The notes: generated from the sequence alone by a model not told the origin. A DNA stretch of 9,530 nucleotides from an uncultured bacterium (GCA_903957405.1 CAJBPC010000123.1:1-9530); one strand, 5' to 3'. Counted from the stretch's first letter, positions 1-6,898 are shown. Program-made: numbers and translations.

Positions 1-1191
1 CTCGATGGCAGAAAAGGACTTCTCGATTCCCTGGAAAAGCAGTTGGCAGACACCCATACCGACTCTGTCTGGATGCACTGTGCGTCCCTTGGAGAATTCG
101 AGCAGGGAAGACCCGTACTCGAAGCGATCCGACAGGCGTACCCGGATCACAAGATCGTACTCACGTTCTTTTCCCCTTCTGGATATGAGATCCGGAAGAA
201 TTTTCAGGGCGCTGACATCGTGACCTATCTGCCGCTTGACAGCCGTTCCAATGCCGAGCGATTCATCTCCGTCATAAAACCCAGACTGGCGATTTTCGTC
301 AAGTACGAACATTGGTATCATTACCTCAGCGTCCTGGAAGAAAAAGGAGTGGCATCGATGCTCATTTCTGCGATCTTCAGGAAGGGACAGCCCTTTTTCG
401 CCCCATATGGAGGTTTCTGGCGAAAAATGATGAGGACTTACGACGCCATCTTCGTTCAAGATCAAGAATCGATGCGACTGCTGGCAGGGATCGGACTCGG
501 AAAATACGGCCACATGGCCGGAGACACCCGATTCGACAGGGTGCTCGCCGTTGCGGAAGTGAGTGGGAAAATCCCGGCCCTTGAACAATTGACAAAAGGG
601 AAAAAAGTGGTTGTGGCAGGGAGTACATGGCCTGCTGATGAACAGTTGCTGGCAGCCTATGCCGAAAACAACAAAGACACCATATTCATCATCGCACCGC
701 ATGAGATCCATGAAGCGCACCTGACTTCCCTGGAAGACATGTTCAGCATGTCGATAAGGTTTTCAAATCTCAGGGAGATCCCGGAATCCCCTCTGCATGA
801 TACGACATCGCAGACCGCCCATCAGGTCGTCATCATCGACAATATCGGACTGCTCTCCACACTGTATCGTTATGCCAGGGTAGCCTATATCGGAGGCGGA
901 TTTAATAAAAGCGGCATACATAACATCCTCGAAGCTGCCGTCTATGGTGCACCCGTGGTCTTTGGTCCGACGCATCATAAATCAAGGGAAGCCCGTGATC
1001 TGTTGGGCTCGGGCGGGGCTTTTACCATCAAAGACGCCACAGGATTAGCCACCGTGCTGAACAAGCTGTTCTCCGATCCGAAAAGCCTTCATGCCAAAGG
1101 TTTGGCCAACAAGGAATATGTCCGCCGCGAATCCGGCGCCACCGGCAGGATCATGTCGTTCATTCAGGAGAACCGCCTGCTGACCAGCTGA
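1..1191 (+). CDS. waaA: 3-deoxy-D-manno-octulosonic acid (Kdo) transferase, 5'-truncated by window edge
   Basis: Transfers Kdo from CMP-Kdo to the lipid A precursor at the cytoplasmic face of the inner membrane, starting the LPS inner core (GT30 family). The frame is open from base 1, so the true start, expected to encode a short N-terminal membrane anchor, lies upstream; a TTG at 43 is only an internal codon. 396 residues are visible, against about 400-430 in the family. Counting from base 1, CASLGEFEQG (27-36) contains the expected catalytic base, E32, equivalent to the Glu of the SVGE motif in characterised WaaA. A Rossmann-like C-terminal half follows, with VVVAGSTWPADE near 203, APHEIHEAH near 232 and the donor-site signature GGGFNKSGIHNILEAA near 300. 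The last 28 bases overlap the convergent gene on the other strand. Seen: motifs and open frame. Known: family reaction. The number of Kdo residues added cannot be told. Confidence 0.93.
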   Translation, partial: LDGRKGLLDSLEKQLADTHTDSVWMHCASLGEFEQGRPVLEAIRQAYPDHKIVLTFFSPSGYEIRKNFQGADIVTYLPLDSRSNAERFISVIKPRLAIFVKYEHWYHYLSVLEEKGVASMLISAIFRKGQPFFAPYGGFWRKMMRTYDAIFVQDQESMRLLAGIGLGKYGHMAGDTRFDRVLAVAEVSGKIPALEQLTKGKKVVVAGSTWPADEQLLAAYAENNKDTIFIIAPHEIHEAHLTSLEDMFSMSIRFSNLREIPESPLHDTTSQTAHQVVIIDNIGLLSTLYRYARVAYIGGGFNKSGIHNILEAAVYGAPVVFGPTHHKSREARDLLGSGGAFTIKDATGLATVLNKLFSDPKSLHAKGLANKEYVRRESGATGRIMSFIQENRLLTS

Positions 1192-1952
1192 ATGAACTGA
1201 CGCACGGTCTTGTCTTCCCTGTTCCATCCTGATTTCAGCAGGAGCTCCCGCTCCATCCAAAACTTAGCCTCCGCCAGGCTCGTGAAATCATTAAGCGTTT
1301 TAAGGGTTCGTTCGAAAACCGACTGGTCGCCCTTGAAAAGCTCATTGATGTATAGATACCGGTCGTTGATGCCAATGGCTTTCCGGAGGTCTTTCACCGG
1401 CTCGTGGTGAAGCTTTTCGCCCAACTCCGCGCGCCCATGCTTCAGTGCATCGTTCAGGGATGTGCCCTCACTTCCCATGGTTTGATTCACCTCTCGCAAA
1501 GCATCCTGGACTTCGGGTTTAAAGGACTCGGGCATTGGCGCCAGCCTATCCGGCGAAGGCTCGTCAGGCAGATGCAGATCCACTGGAGGACGGGCCATCA
1601 GGGATAGTTCTGACCGAAATTCCGCCGCTTCCCGTATGGACAACATCTCCTCTTCCATCTCCAGGTCATCAACCTCCAGCACGGCAACAACCCTGTCTGT
1701 TGGGTCATGCGGGGGGCGTGCTGCAACCAACGGCTGGTGAAATACCCCCGTGCCATGAACGATCACTGATATCTTGCTATTAGGCGAAGCTGATTTAGAG
1801 CCCGTGGGCATACCCGCAATCTCACCGTACAACAATTGGAGTGTCATAAGAAGCTGATCACGGCCGGCTCCCGATGACATCTGATAACTGAGTTTTTCGA
1901 TCAATTGCTCCGCTCTTTCCATCGTAAATTGGTACTTTTGCACTTGATTCAC
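1164..1952 (-). CDS. conserved Bacteroidota protein of unknown function
   Basis: A 262-residue soluble protein; I cannot assign a function. No signal peptide or membrane segment is visible. Residues 1-50 look helical (MERAEQLIEKLSYQM, then DQLLMTLQLLYGEIAG). Residues 51-150 are rich in Pro, Asp and Glu (for example DDLEMEEEM at 95-103) and probably form a flexible linker. Residues 185-262 form a compact domain with DLRKAIGINDRYLYINELF (188-206), FERTLKTLNDF and a final QFIQLVSRRF. From memory, this C-terminal block with the IxINDR-ELF pattern recurs in uncharacterised Bacteroidota proteins. The frame starts at GTG 1952 and an in-frame stop lies just upstream (1977-1979); ATG 1922 (residue 11) is an alternative start. 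It is convergent with waaA, overlapping its 3' end by 28 bp, and divergent from tdk. A good promoter lies immediately upstream. Confidence is high that it is a gene, low about its role. Confidence 0.85.
   Translation of the reverse strand: MNQVQKYQFTMERAEQLIEKLSYQMSSGAGRDQLLMTLQLLYGEIAGMPTGSKSASPNSKISVIVHGTGVFHQPLVAARPPHDPTDRVVAVLEVDDLEMEEEMLSIREAAEFRSELSLMARPPVDLHLPDEPSPDRLAPMPESFKPEVQDALREVNQTMGSEGTSLNDALKHGRAELGEKLHHEPVKDLRKAIGINDRYLYINELFKGDQSVFERTLKTLNDFTSLAEAKFWMERELLLKSGWNREDKTVRQFIQLVSRRFS
1933..1940 (+). promoter_or_regulatory. candidate -7 element for tdk
   Basis: TACTTTTG fits TAnnTTTG exactly and lies 64 bases before the tdk ATG, inside the first codons of the divergent gene. The nearest upstream TTG (1905-1907) is 25 bases away, rather far for a -33 element, so this is weaker than the minus-strand promoter. 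If both are real, the two promoters overlap and would compete. Confidence 0.3.
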
Positions 1953-1971
1953 ATTCTGACCTTTTGCCGGA

Positions 1972-2003
1972 CAAAACTACAACTGTTCAACAGAAATTTC
2001 CAA
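1972..2003 (-). promoter_or_regulatory. Bacteroidota-type promoter for the unknown gene at 1164-1952
   Basis: Read on the minus strand, TTG (2003-2001) is followed after 21 bases by TAGTTTTG (1979-1972), matching the Bacteroidota -33/-7 pattern TTG and TAnnTTTG. Transcription would start near 1965, giving a leader of about a dozen bases before the GTG at 1952. The -33 element almost touches the tdk start codon at 2005. Seen: the motif and spacing. Inferred: promoter activity. Confidence 0.5.
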
Positions 2004-2004
2004 C

Positions 2005-2574
2005 ATGTTCATAGAGCCTAATATCCGCGACGGTTCGGGAGGGTGGGTTGAGGTCATCTGCGGATCGATGTTCTCCGGGAAGACGGAGGAGCTGATCAGG
2101 AGACTCAAGCGGGTTCGCATCGCCCACCTGAAAGCCAGGATCTTCAAACCGATCATAGACACCCGATACCACGCTGAAAAAATCGTCAGCCATGATGATC
2201 AATCAGCAGAATCGATGCCGATCAGCCACAGCAGCCAGATACTATCCCTTGCGGAAGGAATGGACGTCGTAGGAATCGATGAAGCCCAGTTTTTCGACAA
2301 CGAGATCATAGACGTCTGCGAAACGCTTGCCAACAAAGGATCCCGCGTCATTGTGGCCGGCCTGGACATGGACTTTTCCGGCAAGCCCTTCGGTCCGATG
2401 CCGCAGCTGCTATCCATTGCTGACTTTGTCACCAAACTTCATGCCATCTGCATGCAGTGCGGCGCCATTGCACACTATTCCTATCGCAAGTCAAAGGACG
2501 ACCAACAACTCCTGATCGGAGAAAAAGACCAATATGAACCCCGGTGCCGGCGATGCTTTTCGAAAGCACGCTGA
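2005..2574 (+). CDS. tdk: thymidine kinase (type II, zinc-binding)
   Basis: Phosphorylates thymidine to dTMP with ATP in the cytoplasmic pyrimidine salvage pathway. The 189 residues are the normal length for the bacterial/human TK1-like class. Visible in order: P-loop GSMFSGKT (20-27), DEAQFF (92-97) with the catalytic Glu at 93, AGLDMDF (118-124), and a structural zinc site of four cysteines, CMQC (149-152) and CRRC (181-184), flanking the lasso loop over the thymidine pocket; YEP (177-179) precedes the second Cys pair. The ATG at 2005 puts the P-loop at the expected distance from the N-terminus. The gene is divergent from the unknown gene and is followed at once by ccmB, whose upstream frame can overlap the tdk end by 41 nt. 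All key residues are present, so an active enzyme is expected. Confidence 0.96.
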   Translation: MFIEPNIRDGSGGWVEVICGSMFSGKTEELIRRLKRVRIAHLKARIFKPIIDTRYHAEKIVSHDDQSAESMPISHSSQILSLAEGMDVVGIDEAQFFDNEIIDVCETLANKGSRVIVAGLDMDFSGKPFGPMPQLLSIADFVTKLHAICMQCGAIAHYSYRKSKDDQQLLIGEKDQYEPRCRRCFSKAR

Positions 2575-2599
2575 CAGCTTCCGGATAAACCCACCAATA

Positions 2600-3256
2600 T
2601 TGCGGCTCCACTCGATCATAAGCCTTTTCAAAAAAGACCTCCTGCTGGAGCTAAGGCAGCAGTACGCCTTTTATGGTGTCATGCTCTACGTGGCATCCAC
2701 CGTGTTTGTGTTGTACCTGGCTATCGAGCAACCCGAAGCGGAGATATGGAACGCCCTTTTCTGGGTGATGCAACTGTTCGTATGCATCAACGCCGTAGCC
2801 AAGAGCTTCCTGCAAGAGTCGGGCGGCCGCATGCTCTATTTCCATACCATCGCCAGTCCGGCTGAGTTCGTAGTCGCCAAACTGCTATATAACCTACTGC
2901 TCATGGCCCTGATGAATGTGCTTACACTTGGGCTATTCATGGCATTCATGGGTGACCCCACCTATGATCTGCCGACATTTGTCGGAATCAGTTTTCTAGG
3001 TGCGATGGGCCTCAGCCTTGTATTCACCATGCTGGCAGCCATCGCTTCCAAGGCGATGCAACAGGCTTCCCTCATGGCGATTCTCGGCTTTCCGGTGATC
3101 TTGCCGCAACTGCTGCTGCTGATGCGGCTGTCAAAGACAGCCTTTGCTGAAACGTTTACCGATGGCATTTCCCTGCAGGTCGTGCTGCTGCTGGCCCTTG
3201 ACCTATCCGTGGCCATCCTGTCGGTCATTTTATTCCCCTTCCTATGGAAAGATTGA
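2600..3256 (+). CDS. ccmB: heme exporter / cytochrome c maturation permease CcmB
   Basis: Membrane subunit that, with the ATPase CcmA and with CcmC/CcmD, drives release of heme-loaded CcmE during cytochrome c maturation. About six hydrophobic segments are visible, the first at YGVMLYVASTVFVLYLAI and the last at VVLLLALDLSVAILSVILF. Family signatures include LFKKDLLLELRQQYAFYG before TM1, NALFWVMQLFVCINAVAKSF with LQESGGRMLY after TM2, and FPVILPQLLLLMRLS near the C-terminus. I prefer the TTG at 2600: it gives 218 residues, the usual length, and the KKD motif then sits about ten residues in, as in relatives. The ATG at 2534 would add 22 unconserved-looking residues and overlap the zinc-site codons of tdk by 41 nt. 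ccmC follows. No CcmA gene is in the window. Confidence 0.9.
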   Translation: MRLHSIISLFKKDLLLELRQQYAFYGVMLYVASTVFVLYLAIEQPEAEIWNALFWVMQLFVCINAVAKSFLQESGGRMLYFHTIASPAEFVVAKLLYNLLLMALMNVLTLGLFMAFMGDPTYDLPTFVGISFLGAMGLSLVFTMLAAIASKAMQQASLMAILGFPVILPQLLLLMRLSKTAFAETFTDGISLQVVLLLALDLSVAILSVILFPFLWKD

Positions 3257-3367
3257 CGCTAACAGGCTACCTTTACCCCCGTGATCAGAACCTGTGACGG
3301 ACAACCGGAACAATCTGCAGCAATCGATTACCGAACCTTTTATACACGGCAAAACCGCCTACTGAAC

Positions 3368-4063
3368 ATGCGCAAAACCTGGTGGAAGATCCTCTGTGTT
3401 TGTCTTTTAGTCTATGCCGTCGTCGGTGGGCTCCTGCTGCCGGTACCCGAGATCAGGCAGCTTCAGGAAACCATCCGGAACCTCTACTATCATGTGTGCA
3501 TGTGGTTCGCCATGATGATCCTCTTCACGACCTCTGTCGTCTACAGCATCCGGCACCTGCGCACACTCGATATCCGCTACGACATATACGCCAGGGAGTT
3601 CGCCGCCGTTGGGCTGATACTGGGTTTGCTGGGATATGCCACAGGCGCCATCTGGGCCGCATACACCTGGGCCGACCCGAACAGTCCCGCCTATGCATCC
3701 TTCGGGTCGATCGTCAGGGAACCCAAGCTCATCGGAGCGGCAATGGCCATCCTGGTCTATTTCGCTTATTTTGTCCTGCGTGATTCGATCAGTGACATCG
3801 ACAAAAAAGCAAGGGTCAGTGCGGTGTACAACATTTTTGCCTATGCAATGCTCTTCCCTTCCATATGGATCATACCCCGGCTGCTGCCAAGCCTGCACCC
3901 CGGACAGGAAGGCAATCCGGCACTGAACTTCAATGATATCGATGCCCGGATGAGGATGGTGTTCTACCCCGCGGTTATTGGTTGGACACTCCTAGGTGTC
4001 TGGATCACCTCGCTCCGCATAAGAATATCCCTGATCAAAGAAAAAAACTGGCTCAATGGATAA
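3368..4063 (+). CDS. ccmC: cytochrome c maturation heme-handling protein CcmC (CcsA/CcmC family)
   Basis: Inner-membrane heme-handling protein that presents heme to the chaperone CcmE. 231 residues from ATG 3368 (MRKTWWKILC); the frame is open back to a GTG at 3281, but the extra 29 residues are polar and not family-like. About six membrane segments are visible: 7-25, 43-60, 78-99, 123-138, 153-170 and 198-216. H42 in LYYHVCMW and H177 in SLHPGQ match the two axial heme ligands of CcmC. The tryptophan-rich segment starts normally (TGAIWAAYTW, 92-101), but where relatives usually have a second W pair followed by Asp this protein has ADPNSPAYASFGSIVREPK (102-120), so the WWD motif looks degenerate. 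ARVSAVYNIFAYA (148-160) is typical of Bacteroidota versions. It is preceded by ccmB and overlaps the next gene by 8 nt. Confidence 0.9.
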   Translation: MRKTWWKILCVCLLVYAVVGGLLLPVPEIRQLQETIRNLYYHVCMWFAMMILFTTSVVYSIRHLRTLDIRYDIYAREFAAVGLILGLLGYATGAIWAAYTWADPNSPAYASFGSIVREPKLIGAAMAILVYFAYFVLRDSISDIDKKARVSAVYNIFAYAMLFPSIWIIPRLLPSLHPGQEGNPALNFNDIDARMRMVFYPAVIGWTLLGVWITSLRIRISLIKEKNWLNG

Positions 4064-4274
4064 ACTGAAATGCCTCTTGATCTTCGCTGCCACCCTGTTG
4101 TTTTCAGGCAATTCCGCTTTCAGCCAGACAGCAGCACAACCCGTAGAGATGGCAGATGCCATGCGCGCCGACGGGAAAATTTACGTCGTGGTGGCTGTCA
4201 TCCTCACAATACTTGCCGGATTGATCCTATACGTCATAAGCATAGACCGGAAAATCGGCAAGCTGGAGAAATGA
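4056..4274 (+). CDS. ccmD: CcmD-like small membrane protein
   Basis: A 72-residue protein likely to stabilise the CcmC-CcmE-heme step. Residues 1-23 look like a signal peptide (MDKLKCLLIFAATLLF, ending around SAFSQ), followed by a short periplasmic stretch VEMADAMRADGKIY, one membrane helix at about 42-62 and a charged cytoplasmic tail DRKIGKLEK. Proteobacterial CcmD also has one helix and a charged tail but usually no signal peptide. As I recall, this layout with an ADGKIYVVV-like segment is typical of the Bacteroidota CcmD family. The start codon lies inside the end of ccmC (8-nt overlap), so the two are probably translationally coupled. Assignment rests on context, size and topology more than on sequence motifs. 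Confidence 0.85.
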   Translation: MDKLKCLLIFAATLLFSGNSAFSQTAAQPVEMADAMRADGKIYVVVAVILTILAGLILYVISIDRKIGKLEK

Positions 4275-4330
4275 CCCCCAACCTCATCATATTGCTTTTA
4301 TATTGAAAATCTCAACTTAACCCAACGATT

Positions 4331-5743
4331 ATGGCCGGAGAATACAGTTTTTTTGATGCCGTCTGCAAGAGCTTCGACAAGGCGGCGAAATTCACCGAAT
4401 TCGACTCAGGGACACTGGAACAGATCAAGCAGTGCAATTCCGTGCTGCGCATGAACTTCCCCGTAAAGATCGGCGACAAGATCGAAGTCATCAAAGCTTA
4501 CCGCGTGCAGCACTCCCAGCACAAACTCCCCTGCAAGGGCGGAATTCGCTTCAGCGACATGGTCAACCTCGACGAGGTCATGGCACTGGCGGCACTGATG
4601 ACCTACAAATGCGCGATCGTGAACGTACCCTTCGGCGGCGCAAAAGGTGGCATCGCCATCAACCCAAGGAACTATTCGGCCTATGACCTCGAAAAGATCA
4701 CTCGCCGTTACACCACGGAGCTGGTGAAAAAGAAATTCATCGGCCCCGGAGAAGATGTACCGGCACCTGACTACGGAACCGGCGAAAGGGAAATGTCATG
4801 GATTCTCGACACATTCATGGCCATGAACCCCGGCGAAGTAGATGCCCTTGCATGCGTCACCGGAAAACCCATCACGCAGGGTGGCGTTAGAGGCCGAAAA
4901 GAAGCCACCGGACTCGGAGTCTTCTACGGCATACGCGAAGTTTGCAACATGACCGATATCATGAAAAAGATCGGACTATCGAACGGCATCGAAGGGAAAA
5001 AAGTGGTGGTGCAGGGTCTCGGCAACGTGGGATACCACTCCGCCTTGTTCTTCCAGCAAGCCGGCGCCCTCATCGTCGGACTGGCAGAATACGAAGGCGC
5101 GATATCATGCGAACAGGGCCTGGATGTGGATGCCGTCGTCAAACACCGGAAAGAAACCGGATCGATCCTGAACTTCCCGGGCGCCACGAATATCATCAAC
5201 AGCTCAGAAGCACTGGAGCTGGAATGCGATATCCTGATCCCAGCTGCGTTGGAGAATGTGATCAACGCAGAGAATGCACCACGGGTGAAGGCGAGGATCA
5301 TCGGCGAGGCGGCCAATGGCCCGCTTACACCTGAGGCAGATGACATATTCATAAAAAAAGGCATCCTGGTGATCCCAGACATGTACCTCAATGCAGGGGG
5401 TGTGACCGTGTCATACTTTGAGTGGTTGAAGAACCTCAGCCATGTGCGCTATGGCCGTCTGGAAAAAAGATTCAACGAGAACCAGTCCTCCGGTATCGTG
5501 CAACAGATAGAAAACCTCACAGGCAAAAAGATCGAGGATTCCATAAGAAAGAAACTCATGCATGGGCCAGATGAAGTGGATCTCGTGTACAGCGGCCTTG
5601 AAGAGACCATGATCGGTGCGACCCGGGAGATCATCGAATGCTGGCAGGCAAATCCGGAAATTGAGGATATGCGTACCGCATCCTTCGTGGTCGCCATCAA
5701 CAAGGTCGGAACGATCTACTCCCAACTGGGGATTTTCCCATAA
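4331..5743 (+). CDS. gdhA: glutamate dehydrogenase (Glu/Leu/Phe/Val dehydrogenase family)
   Basis: Catalyses the reversible oxidative deamination of glutamate to 2-oxoglutarate and ammonium in the cytoplasm. 470 residues. The N-terminal substrate domain carries the lysine set expected from clostridial GDH: K69 in PCKGGIRF, K93 in MTYKC, catalytic K105 in FGGAKGG and D147 in VPAPDYGTGE, with spacings of 24, 12 and 42 residues. The Rossmann domain starts near 222 with VVVQGLGNVG (226-234), and the following strand ends in AEYEG; an acidic residue there favours NAD over NADP, an inference only. LECDILIPAALENVI and IGEAANGPLTPEAD are standard for the family, and MYLNAGGVTVSYFEW (351-365) completes the substrate site. 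The ATG at 4331 gives a normal N-terminus. It lies 56 bases after the ccmD-like gene with no clear terminator between, so read-through from the ccm genes is possible. The exact amino-acid preference is not proved by sequence. Confidence 0.94.
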   Translation: MAGEYSFFDAVCKSFDKAAKFTEFDSGTLEQIKQCNSVLRMNFPVKIGDKIEVIKAYRVQHSQHKLPCKGGIRFSDMVNLDEVMALAALMTYKCAIVNVPFGGAKGGIAINPRNYSAYDLEKITRRYTTELVKKKFIGPGEDVPAPDYGTGEREMSWILDTFMAMNPGEVDALACVTGKPITQGGVRGRKEATGLGVFYGIREVCNMTDIMKKIGLSNGIEGKKVVVQGLGNVGYHSALFFQQAGALIVGLAEYEGAISCEQGLDVDAVVKHRKETGSILNFPGATNIINSSEALELECDILIPAALENVINAENAPRVKARIIGEAANGPLTPEADDIFIKKGILVIPDMYLNAGGVTVSYFEWLKNLSHVRYGRLEKRFNENQSSGIVQQIENLTGKKIEDSIRKKLMHGPDEVDLVYSGLEETMIGATREIIECWQANPEIEDMRTASFVVAINKVGTIYSQLGIFP

Positions 5744-5846
5744 TAAAGAAGGGATCAGGGTGTCGGGGGGCAGATGCTACCGGCTCCGCCACAGGAGAAT
5801 CGGCCCCCAAATGCCCTGGTCCCCATCCTTCAAGCCCTGCTGCCGA
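5744..5846 (+). other. GC-rich 103-base spacer with possible nested hairpin
   Basis: This is the longest non-coding spacer between same-strand genes from ccmC onward. GGGGGC (5766-5771) can pair with GCCCCC (5803-5808), and inside it CTCC (5784-5787) can pair with GGAG (5794-5797). There is no U-run after the outer stem, so a standard intrinsic terminator is not supported. The structure might instead stabilise the gdhA transcript 3' end or act on the next gene. No reliable small gene is seen here. Confidence 0.25.
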
Positions 5847-6404
5847 ATGAAAATCGCCTTCATCCTCTTCAACGGCCTCACCTGGCTCGATCTGGCGGGC
5901 GTCTATGACCCCATCAGCCGGCTGAAGTCGCTCGACTACTTGCCAGATCTGGAATGGGATTTCTGTGCCCTGACAGACACGGCAGAAGATCCCGGAGGCC
6001 TCAAGCTGCTGCCATCCCGGATAGGAGGCAGCCTTGCAGGGTATGATGCCATCGTCGTGCCCGGTGGCAAGGGAGCACGCCTGCTGATGCATGATGCGGC
6101 ATTTGTGGACTGGATCCGGACGGCGGGAGATGTGCGATGGAAGATCTCTGTGTGCACCGGCAGCCTCATCCTGGGAACGGCAGGATTTCTGAAGGACAGA
6201 ATTGCGACCACCCATTTCGATGCGTACGACCTGCTGGCCCCTTTATGCAAATACGTCGAACACCGCAGGATCGTCGAAGACGAAGATTGCATCACTTCAG
6301 GAGCCGTCGCATCATCAATCGACCTGGGGCTATATCTCTGCAGGAAATGGGCGGGCGATGATGCGGATGTCATGATCCGGCACATGATGGACTACAAGGG
6401 ATGA
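5847..6404 (+). CDS. DJ-1/PfpI family protein (isonitrile hydratase-like class)
   Basis: 185-residue cytoplasmic protein of the class I glutamine amidotransferase-like fold. Visible: the opening strand MKIAFILFNGLTWLDLAG with D15, the loop VPGGKG (71-76), and the nucleophile elbow ISVCTGSLILG with Cys at 103. ATTHFDAYDLL (120-130) and ITSGAVASSIDLGL (149-162) are further family blocks. D15 and C103 with the neighbouring Thr correspond to positions used by bacterial isonitrile hydratase (InhA), so that branch is the nearest guess, but many relatives have other or unknown activities (glyoxalase, deglycase, transcription-factor domains). There is no attached AraC-type DNA-binding domain. The ATG at 5847 starts exactly at the first strand; the open frame back to 5616 overlaps gdhA and is not family-like. 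Its 3' end faces the nuclease-like gene across 43 bases. Confidence 0.86.
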   Translation: MKIAFILFNGLTWLDLAGVYDPISRLKSLDYLPDLEWDFCALTDTAEDPGGLKLLPSRIGGSLAGYDAIVVPGGKGARLLMHDAAFVDWIRTAGDVRWKISVCTGSLILGTAGFLKDRIATTHFDAYDLLAPLCKYVEHRRIVEDEDCITSGAVASSIDLGLYLCRKWAGDDADVMIRHMMDYKG

Positions 6405-6447
6405 CCCCGGAAACCAATCCGACAGTTTTCAAACAGATCCGTATTCA

Positions 6448-6885
6448 TCAATATTCCGGCATGCATGACAACCAGGAAACGGACTCGCCCTCCAGGGAAA
6501 CGGCATGGCAATGCCTGCCGTTGGTGATGACCAGAAACGCAACGGGCACCGCCAGGTTGTAACGGATCACTTGCATGAGTGTATCCTGCGAGAGTTCGAC
6601 TTCCATAGCCTTGCATTCGATTGTCATCCAGGGCTTGTGGCTGCGGTCGAATATCATGATGTCGAATTTCTTTTTCAATTCCCCCAGCGAGATCTCTTTC
6701 TCGACGGCGATCATCCCCTTGGGATAGCCCAGTGTGAGGACCATCCAGCTGATGACATTCTGCCGAACCCATTCTTCAGGAGAAAGCCGCACCCATGCAC
6801 GGCGTATGCCGTCAAAGATTTCCGGGTGCCCCTTGGGTCCGCTTCGGGTACGGAAAGCGGGTGGAGGAAAATCGATCCTGATCAT
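6448..6885 (-). CDS. stand-alone HsdR N-terminal-like PD-(D/E)XK protein
   Basis: 145-residue protein matching only the N-terminal nuclease domain of type I restriction enzyme R subunits; no helicase part, HsdM or HsdS is nearby. The fold signature is visible: VEKEI with E62 or E64, KKKFDIMIFD with D75, WMTIECKAM with E90 and K92 (the E-x-K pair), and QVIRYN, where Q105 and Y109 fit the QxxxY motif of RecB-like nucleases. The N-terminal block MIRIDFPPPAFR and RLSPEEWVRQNVISWMV are, from memory, typical of a family widespread in Bacteroidota and annotated only as HsdR N-terminal domain proteins. The active-site residues look intact, so DNA or RNA cleavage is possible but not shown. ATG 6885 opens at the conserved MIRIDFP. 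It is convergent with the DJ-1 gene and divergent from AMP nucleosidase. It is more likely a housekeeping nuclease than part of a restriction system, since no partner genes are present. Confidence 0.87.
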   Translation of the reverse strand: MIRIDFPPPAFRTRSGPKGHPEIFDGIRRAWVRLSPEEWVRQNVISWMVLTLGYPKGMIAVEKEISLGELKKKFDIMIFDRSHKPWMTIECKAMEVELSQDTLMQVIRYNLAVPVAFLVITNGRHCHAVSLEGESVSWLSCMPEY

Positions 6886-6890
6886 AGGTG

Positions 6891-6898
6891 CAAAGTAA
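6891..6898 (-). promoter_or_regulatory. candidate -7 element of the HsdR-N-like gene
   Basis: On the minus strand TTACTTTG matches TAnnTTTG at five of six fixed positions and ends only five bases before the ATG at 6885. If used, transcription would begin at or next to the start codon, giving a nearly leaderless mRNA. No convincing -33 TTG is seen. On the plus strand, TATTTTTA (6903-6910) is an equally imperfect -7 candidate for the AMP nucleosidase gene. Confidence 0.3.

Noticed and set aside
3281..3367. GTG-initiated N-terminal extension of CcmC
   Set aside because: The 29 extra residues are polar and precede the typical MRKTWWKIL start; the shorter ATG start gives the normal family length.
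3407..3898. 163-residue antisense frame within ccmC
   Set aside because: Out-of-frame shadow of a clear membrane-protein gene; no motif and no start context.
5616..5846. 77-residue upstream extension of the DJ-1/PfpI gene
   Set aside because: It overlaps the conserved end of gdhA by 128 bases and is Arg/Ser/Pro-rich without family similarity; the domain begins exactly at ATG 5847.
6408..6421. Small inverted repeat CGGA/TCCG followed by TTTT between convergent genes, as a terminator
   Set aside because: Only four base pairs with a six-base loop and a short T-run four bases later; too weak to call.
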